From Cephalopachus bancanus (taxonomy: Eukaryota; Chordata; Mammalia; Primates; Tarsiidae), in assembly GCA_027257055.1 (NCBI GenBank), contig JAPVLO010000007.1, positions 1,984,001 to 2,048,000 of the forward strand: DNA of 64,000 bases, in the 5' to 3' direction. The translations under genes were made by a program, and so were the position numbers. Below, piece by piece: positions 57,174 through 64,000 of this stretch. Position 1 is the first letter of the stretch; every line of letters begins with the position of its first letter. Under the pieces are notes generated by a model. The model had not been told where the DNA came from. It made no database searches and saw only the letters and a program-made list of their open reading frames with translations.

Positions 57174-58929
57174 CCTTTTTCTTGTATTTCTCATTTCACT
57201 GATAGTATTTTGAATTCCAGGTTTTCTGTTTGATCATTTTCCCTTTTAATTTCTCTGTTGAGTATCTCTAAACAATTTATCAATTTATTTTCTGTGTGTT
57301 TTCTTGACGTTTGCTTTGCTGACTTTTCTTAAAGCAGTTCTTTTGAACTCTTTGTTGGCCAGATTGTTTATCTATGTCTTTTAGGTCAATCCCTGTCATC
57401 CTGTTTGCCCATTGTGTGCGGCCATGTTTTCTGACTGTTTTTTACCTTCTGTGTTTGCAATGGAGTTATCATAGTTGTGCATATTATGGGAGTATGTGGT
57501 TACTTTTATGTTTTGCACAGGTATGACTTTGCCCACATCTTGACAAATTAGGTGTTGATTCCAGTCTTGGCAGTCTTGCTTTGTTTGTAACTATTCTTTT
57601 TTAGTGAGTTTGCCATCACATTCTGAGTGAACTGAGTGTTCTGTTTCATTTCAGCACTAGCATGTGCCTTAGGCCTAGATTAAATGAGTCTCCATCTTTG
57701 ATGCAGTGTCTGAACTGTATGGCTGGGCCTATGAGAGATGCATGGGGGACACCCAGGCTGTGTGGGAGAGTCGGTCAGTTTCATTCATCTGAAAGAGATG
57801 TGGAATGTATTTCACACCACATGGCAACTAGGTACAGCTTCCTTGCTTGGTGTGGTGTTTTTTTCCAGAAGGGATGAAGGGCCACAGCTGACTTATATGT
57901 GCTACCTCTGGTAGCCCCAAACCCTCTCTTTATCTTAGTTGGTCTCAGGTGGTTCAGCCCCATTGGTAATGTTGGTGTTCCCCATGGCCAATAAAGAAGT
58001 GCTTCCCCCATGCAGAAACCAAGGCTGCTGGAGAAACCAGATGTCTCTCTCCAGCTCACTTTGTCCAGTATAGAAAGTGTGAATCCAGGGAGACATTGTA
58101 CTTTTGGTAGTGTAATGACTAGCAGTGAGTAGTAGTCTCACAGTTACAGATAACTTATCTTTTCACAATCCTCCCCTGATTTAATTCTCTTTTGCAGTTC
58201 AAAGGAACTTCAGAGACTGACCTCTCTGTTCAGATTTTGTTAGTACTTCTGAAAGTAAATCAAGGTGTGAATGTTTGTTCCAGTGGATTTTTCTGTGGTG
58301 GTACAAATACTAAAGAGACCTACTCCACTGACTTACTCCGCTTTATTTTTTCCTAGATTAATCAAATTTTTATCTTTTGAAAGTTTTAGCTCTAATACAC
58401 ATACAACCCACTCTGCAATATTTGCTTTGCAATGATATTCTCCCAGTGTGTATGTTCTCTTCTCATGTTTTTCACAGGATCTTTTGGAGAGAAGTTTTAA
58501 AATTGGATAAAGTTTTATGGTTCTCTACTGGTTTGTGTTTTGACCGTTGCGTGTGAACAAACTTTACCAAACACATAGGTCACAACTCTAGGAGTTTCTT
58601 CTTAGAGTTTATGATTTTTATGTTTCATATTTAGCTCCATGGTTCCCATTGAGGTAACTTTGGGATGAGTTGTGGATTGATTGGCTTAAACTTAATTTTC
58701 TTGACTCAACAACATTTGTTGGAAAGACTACACTGAACAGCTGTGTTGTCTATCCAACTTTAATGCAGATATATGCCTGTGTCTAATTCTTGGATTTCTT
58801 GTTATTTTACATTGGTCTGTTTATTTACATTGATGTGCATCTACAGTGCTTTGTTCGCCACATAGTAGGTTTGACTCATCAAGTAGTCTTAGACCTCCAA
58901 ATTTTTCTCAGAGTAGTTTTGTCTAACTC

Positions 58930-59180
58930 AAAGTCAGCTACTAATATATTGCTTTGTATTTTCATGTAAATTTGAGAATCAGCTTGACAATTTATAGCCC
59001 CAAATATTTTAAAATCTAGTGGGATTTTTGTTTGGGATAGCATTGAATCTATAGATGGTTTTGGGGGAGATTTGATATCTTACCTATATAGAGTCTTCCA
59101 ATTCATGAATATGATATAGATAGCCATGTCCTTGGGGCTCGTTGTTTCACATGCCTTTCACATTTATAGGCCATTCCATT
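58930..59180 (-). mobile_element. L1: Old L1 ORF2 patch
   Basis: It has gtaaatttgagaatcagctt, gggatagcattgaatctata and tcttccaattcatgaatatg in reversed L1 ORF2 order. A similar patch recurs at about 61150-61180 and 61505-61690 (agcattgaatctatagattg), where the 61198 L1 fragment interrupts it. Confidence 0.7.
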
Positions 59181-60140
59181 CAAAACCACAAAACACAGAC
59201 ACTATTTTCTAATGTATGTGGAATATTTGCGAATATATACACCACCTTCTGGGTCATTAGACAAGGCTTTCATATGCTTGAAAGTACTGTAGTCATACCA
59301 AAGGTATAGGCTGGCCACCATGGGATTCAATTAAAAGTCAACACCAAAAGATCTATGGAACATCCCCAAACATGTGCCAAGTAAATAAAACTCTTATAAT
59401 TAAGTCATGGTTCAAAGATGACAGGACAATAACAATTAGATAGTATTTTGAACTGAGCAAAAATGAAACACAAAAAGGATTATTTATGAGATCAAGTGTT
59501 TATGACAGTACTATTTATGGTAGCAGCTAAAAGTTATGAAACACTTTGGGATAGACCTGACACAGATACAGTCAAACCGTAGGTGACAGCGTGGACTGGG
59601 CCTCAACACATTGACTGTACTTTTTCCCACCCTTCCTCTTTCAATTGGGACCTCTCAATTGGCTCAACCAAAGTGGATAGCAAAGGGCAAGGGAGAGTGT
59701 GAATAAAGTTCATAAAGACCAACTTTACCAGTCGGAGTGAGTGGAGAAGTTTGGACAATGAGTGCCAAGCAGCACACGGACACAATCCAGAATAATGCTG
59801 AAGCTTTAAATTATAACCTCCCATGCATGGTCAGCAAATCACTGCAGATAACTTGGGTGCATGTGGGTCCCAACTGAATATAGTGTCCACTCTGTGGGAA
59901 GACAATGCTTGGGGGCCACCGTCATGAGCTGATGAGCACAGTGTTTGTACCAGTGAGTGTTACCCAAGAAGATAATTTGGCTGTCCAGCTCAGATGAAGA
60001 CAAAACTATCATCAAAAATTTTCATGAGCACTGGTCACACATCGCATTTCACCTGTCACCCAGAGGATCTCCATAAACACTACCTCACACTTGAGCTACT
60101 ACCCTATATCTGCCACATCAATGATCAATGGGATTTATTT

Positions 60141-60443
60141 ATTTATTCATTTATTTATTTATTTATTTTGAGTTGGAGTCTCACTCTGTCGCCCAGACTG
60201 GAGTGCAGTGGCCGCTCCCGGCCACCACAGCCTCGACCTGCTGCGCTCCGGCGATCCTTCCGCCTCAGCCTTCCAAGTAGCTGGAATTACAGACATGCGC
60301 TACCATGCCCAGCTGATTTTTTGATTTATTGTTGAGATGAGGTCTCGCTGCCCAGGCAGGTCTCGAACCCGCAGGCTCAGGCAATCCACTCACCTCAGCC
60401 TCCCAAAGTCGCGGGATTACAGACTGAGCCACCGAGCCCGGCT
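60141..60443 (-). mobile_element. Alu: Young lineage-specific Alu, minus strand (first of tandem pair)
   Basis: The (TTTA)n head is antisense tail. The body is gagttggagtctcactctgt, ctgctgcgctccggcgatcc, ctgagccaccgagcccggc. It is bounded by tgggatttattt at 60129-60140 and again at 60444-60455. Confidence 0.92.
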
Positions 60444-60455
60444 TGGGATTTATTT

Positions 60456-60769
60456 TTTATTTTATTTATTTTTTCTTTTTCTTTTTTTGTTTTTTGAGTT
60501 GGAGTCTCACTCTGTCATCCAGACTGGAGTGCAGTGGCCGCTCCCGATTACCGCAGCCTCCACCTGCTGGGCTCCGGAGATCCTTCCGCCTCAGCCTTCC
60601 AAGTAGCCGGAATTACAGGCATGCTCTACCATGCCCAGCTGATTTTTTGATTTATTGTAGAGATGAGGTCTCGCTGCCTAGGCAGGTCTCGAACCTGCGG
60701 GCTCAGGCAATCCACTCACCTCAGCCTCCCAAAGGTGCGGGATTACAGACTGAGCCACCGAGCCTGGAT
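60456..60769 (-). mobile_element. Alu: Young lineage-specific Alu, minus strand (second of tandem pair)
   Basis: Same subfamily and orientation as its neighbour, differing at several positions (for example ctcccgattaccgcagcctc against ctcccggccaccacagcctc). It is bounded by tgggatttattt at 60444-60455 and 60770-60781. Copy A has no Alu at the matching place (about 46310). Confidence 0.92.
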
Positions 60770-61197
60770 TGGGATTTATTTTTTAAATTCTATCCACCCC
60801 AACTCATAGTTGTGTTTTTTCCTCAAGAGCTTATTTCTATTTTGTAAGCAGTCACTGTCCCCAGTGACTCTCTTTTTTTTCTGATTAGGCTTCCAGGTGA
60901 CAATGTTGATTCATACTTTGCATCTTGCACAGTGCTTTCCAGAAATATAAATCAACAGGACTTTAAAGCTTCCCCCCCCCATGCCTTTACACTGTGACCA
61001 TGTATTCAGTATCAGATCATGAACAAAGGTAAACAGGTAAAATCCTCTTTCTTTCCTTGAGGCAATTTGTATATTGTCATCTCTACACAGACATTTCTGA
61101 TGCTTCGTCTACATTTTTGAAGCTTACTAATACATTTTTTTGTATGTGCCTGTGAATTTGAGAATCAGCTTGTCAATTCATCTCCCCAAATATTTTA

Positions 61198-61495
61198 TTT
61201 GTGTGTGTGTGTGTTCTTTTTTTATTTCATTTTTTTTTTTATTTTAAAGATGTGGGGTACAATTCAGGTTTAGGTATACAAATGTTCATTATGCAGGTAC
61301 CCTTGTTGATGAGGTTTGCCCCTCCCTCCCCTAGCATTTTCCCTCAACTGGCAATCACCCCCCGCCCTTGCCTAGCAATTTCGCACTATTGCCAATCCCT
61401 TTCTTACAGTATTATGATAATTGTTCAAGGTTCGCTTATAAGTGAGAACATATGGCACTCTGTTCTTTGTTTCTGTGATATATCACTGTGTAAGA
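61198..61495 (-). mobile_element. L1: 5'-truncated L1 3' end, minus strand
   Basis: It contains tgtggggtacaattcaggtt, ctggcaatcaccccccgccc and gaacatatggcactctgttc after a T-rich tract with (GT)n. Target duplications atctccccaaatatttta (61180-61197) and atctcctcaaatatttta (61496-61513) differ at one base. Confidence 0.9.
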
Positions 61496-61958
61496 ATCTC
61501 CTCAAATATTTTAAAGCCTAGTAGAATTTCTGGTTGGGATAGCATTGAATCTATAGATTGTTTTGGCAGAGATTTCATATCTTACCTGTATGATATCAAA
61601 TCCATGAACATATATAGCTAGCCATGTACTTAGAGTTCCTTAATTTTTTTGAAGTATATGTATTGTTCACCTTTATAGACCATTCTGCATTTGGAATGTT
61701 TTCTACACCCACTATGCTTTAACAGGTGCAATCTCAAATGTATGACTGGTTTCTGTGTTCCAAGCCCCAATCTAAAGCTCAATATTTATGCCTTAATTGC
61801 TCTATTCATTTGTATTGTGTTAAGAGGAAACATTTTTTATTTGTTTTCAATTTTGTTTTCATTGCCACTGTTTCTGTTAAATGCTTTTGACATATAGCTT
61901 GTTGCCTCAATGTAGGCCTTAAGTGATTACTTATCACCTTGAAAATTGCTTGGCAATA

Positions 61959-61960
<2 letters not shown>

Positions 61961-62008
<48 letters not shown>
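61961..62008. repeat. (TG)n microsatellite
   Basis: Pure TG dinucleotides over 48 bp near the right end of copy B; the matching part of copy A has no such run. Confidence 0.97.
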
Positions 62009-62009
<1 letters not shown>

Positions 62010-62086
62010 CTTTGATGTACCTGCATGATGGAAATCCACTATGTCTAACGTTTAGGTGCACATCTTTTTTGTCTCCTTTTAAAAAT

Positions 62087-63369
62087 ATATATTTTATGGT
62101 ATATTTCAGAATGAAGATATTATAAGTATTTAGGATGATGCAAAATTGCCTTTAAATGTTTTTCCACTTATTGATATTTTAAAGTGTTTTATGCTTTAGC
62201 TATACTTAAATTTTGTTGAACATTGCAATCATTTTTTAAATCCTAAAACAAAAATGCCAAGATATGTACAGAATGTATGTTTTGCAGGATATACAGTATT
62301 GTAGATTTTCTGTTTATGGAGTCTCAACTTTTTAAATTGTTATATATAGGAAATAATTTCTCCATGTGACTCTTTAGTTTGAGTGATATCACATGTGTTT
62401 TTAGACACATTGAGTATAAAATTCAAATGGGTTTTTATTTTTTTTCTAAGTTATTTGTGAATTAAATTCAAAGAAGAGGGAAACATGCAGAGGTTAAAGA
62501 GAAACTCTTTATATTTCTGGTTGGTGGGCCACCAGAAATTTCCTTAGAGGAAATAAGTGATATACCTCAAATGTATTCAGTTTTAAACACAATTTTCAGC
62601 TCTGGGTAGTGAAATAGAGAATACATGCATACGTTTTCATCATAAATGTGAACTGTGTGCTAACAAAATTTGTCAAACTCACGGTTTACAGAACTCACTG
62701 TATACCTGTACTTAAAATACTACATTTTAAGTAGTGTGGTAATTTGCATATGCCAGTCACTGTATGCTTTTTCTGTCAGGGCAACTAGTTTTTCTAATGG
62801 TGGATGCTCTATTTGGGGATGGCGACTCAGTGTTTGACTCAGGAAGCCATTTCATAGAGATGGCCAGCAGAAGTGCTTTAATGGCATCATCTCAATTAAC
62901 ACCTGAAATATTGTTAATTGCCAAAGTGAAGCTCATGAGTGGATATTTATTAATGAGACTGGTAGCTTACAAATCAGCATGATAAATTTTAGAATTGTAT
63001 GAAAATTTAAAATCTGTAAACCTGCTAAAATATTTTAGAGACAGCAGACAGATGCATAACTCTTGCATAAACTTGTATAAACAGGATATAAGAATCTGGG
63101 TGTGGCTTATAGTATATGCTTAGGAATGGCACCGGGGGCTTAGACCTTATATGATTCTGTCTCCATCCACTGGTTTAAGGGATTTTGCCTCCAAAAGATT
63201 GAAAATCTGTTGAGAATGAGCTTTTCATGTCAGGTGATTCTAGGAGCACCTACAAGAACAGAGAGCTTACAGGAGTTTTTGAACTGTTTGTGCCTACCTG
63301 CTGTAGAATGTTTTGTTAAATGAATATCTGCATGTGTGAAAGATTTGGTCTGAGACCTACTTTCATTAC
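62087..63369. other. AT-rich non-coding interval
   Basis: No repeat family was recognised. The frame at 62764-62982 (72 codons) has more protein-like composition than others here and is preceded by a splice-acceptor-like gctttttctgtcagg, but no homology is recognised. Confidence 0.4.
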
Positions 63370-64000
63370 TGCGGGGGGCCAACCCCCAAAAAGAGATTTA
63401 GAGGGTCCCTGGAAGGTGGGGCAGCGTCAGTGAATATTCTGGAGAAATAAGGAGAAAGAAAGAGACTGGACTCTGTCTAGTGCAGAAGCCGATTCTGTAG
63501 TAGGGATAGATATTAAAAGAAAGATGGAGGGATAGATATAAAGAGGAAGAAAGAGAAAGAAAGAAAGTGGACAACTGTTCAGTGAAATGAGCAGAAACTG
63601 TTTATTGGGACCAAATGTGAGTCTTTTATCCCAAATTTTCACATGTTAAATCACAAGACTTTCACGTGAACACAAAGCCAGGTGGATGAGGGGCGTCCCC
63701 CACCCACCAGGCGTTTTCCCAAGCATGAGGAAGGACAATCCCAAAATTATCTCACTGTTCCTTATGCTTGGTTTATATTCCTCAAAAGCAATATAACAAT
63801 TCTAACATCATAAAATCCTAATAATCAATAACTTCTAAAACTTATGCATACCCAACACCTAATGACTGACTTAAATCTTAATACCTTTCTATTCTGTGCT
63901 AACTTTACCTGTATTATGAAAACACTCTTAATTATAGCTCAAACCAGTTCCTAAAGAATGTGGCCCAGTCCAAAGATCATGCTGGGCCATTTCCAGGAAC
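63370..64000 (-). mobile_element. Betaretrovirus-like (ERVK-type) LTR, minus strand, truncated by window end
   Basis: The U5 end is tgcggggggccaacccccaa on the plus strand (minus strand ...ccccgca, the usual CA terminus). A pyrimidine-rich U5 follows on the minus strand. A polyadenylation signal AATAAA (complement at 63601-63606) and a TATA-like ataaaag (complement near 63622-63629) lie close together. U3 continues to the window edge. No retroviral coding sequence is visible, so this is either a solo LTR or the 3' LTR of a provirus whose body lies to the right. Confidence 0.62.

Larger units (their letters stand above)
48490..57660 (-). mobile_element. Ancient L1M/HAL1-like LINE, host of later insertions
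   Basis: Three pieces read as one old antisense LINE: 48490-48707 (tgcttttctcttgttacttt, ttgattgtaacatgtcttgt, ctttctccgggtttcgtaag), 49326-49474 (tttgtggattccagaaatac, taatagtgccccctagaacc) and 57174-57660 (tattttgaattccaggtttt, ctctgttgagtatctctaaa). They are separated by the hAT element and the large L1. Its 5' part probably continues rightwards towards 58050. Confidence 0.6.
58050..62086 (+). repeat. Diverged direct repeat, copy B
   Basis: Partner of copy A at 45055-48372 (anchors listed there). It is longer because of later material: extra L1-like sequence at about 58740-59500, two Alus at 60141-60769, an L1 3' fragment at 61198-61495, another L1 ORF2-like patch at about 61505-61690, and a (TG)n at 61961-62008. 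No coding potential was recognised in either copy. Confidence 0.75.

Noticed and set aside
60443..60847. 134-codon frame across the tandem Alu
   Set aside because: It is a translation of antisense Alu sequence.
58050..62086. Copy B as merely the 5' UTR of the neighbouring L1M
   Set aside because: Copy A, with the same content, is not next to a corresponding L1M ORF1 on its right in the same arrangement. I kept the duplication model but list the repeat-family alternative.
1..64000. tRNA, rRNA or snRNA genes
   Set aside because: tRNA-like stretches correspond to MIR/SINE heads; no complete cloverleaf or rRNA core was seen by eye. tRNAscan-SE was not available.

Overview
This window is mammalian nuclear DNA from a primate and consists almost entirely of non-coding and repeat sequence. 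I see no complete functional protein-coding gene. Old AluJ-type SINEs, MIR, L2, MLT1-type LTRs and a MER1-type hAT show the general mammalian/primate background. No classical anthropoid AluS or AluY was seen. Instead there are five closely related young Alus (1835-2146, 12757-13050, 18605-18893, and a pair at 60141-60769) sharing an unusual left arm (starting gctgggctcggtggctcag) and a right arm with aaggatcgccggagcccag. These Alus lack the strepsirrhine (lemur/galago) SINE hallmarks I know. My inference is a non-anthropoid haplorhine, most likely a tarsier; this rests on memory of the families and was not searched.

Layout. 0-9 kb: a degenerate satellite-like block cut by a young Alu, an MLT1 LTR, an ERVL-type LTR and a MER1-like hAT. 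12-19 kb: an A-rich HAL1/L1-like LINE, a nested MLT1 > AluJ > rearranged-L1 composite, an old L1 and young Alus. 19-35 kb: mostly single-copy non-coding DNA with MLT1, MIR, L2 and AluJ copies; one MLT1-like LTR at 28 kb carries two oppositely oriented Alus. 36-36.7 kb: the only CpG island, a candidate promoter or first exon of an unidentified gene. 37.6-38.0 kb: a 395-bp nearly pure purine tract.

The right third (43.9-62.1 kb) is the most structured. A 1.13-kb minisatellite of about 26 units, with 45-bp long and 27-bp short variants, directly abuts copy A (45.06-48.37 kb) of an old, diverged direct repeat. Copy B lies at 58.05-62.09 kb. Between them an ancient L1M-type LINE was invaded by (i) a 618-bp hAT DNA transposon with perfect 8-bp target duplication and a remnant of the transposase dimerisation domain, and (ii) a 7.7-kb minus-strand L1. 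That L1 is in fact a junction of two L1 segments with a duplicated reverse-transcriptase core, and it also carries a 160-bp insertion that looks like a retrocopied mRNA 3' end.

The window ends in a minus-strand LTR of betaretrovirus-like (ERVK-type) appearance that runs off the right edge.
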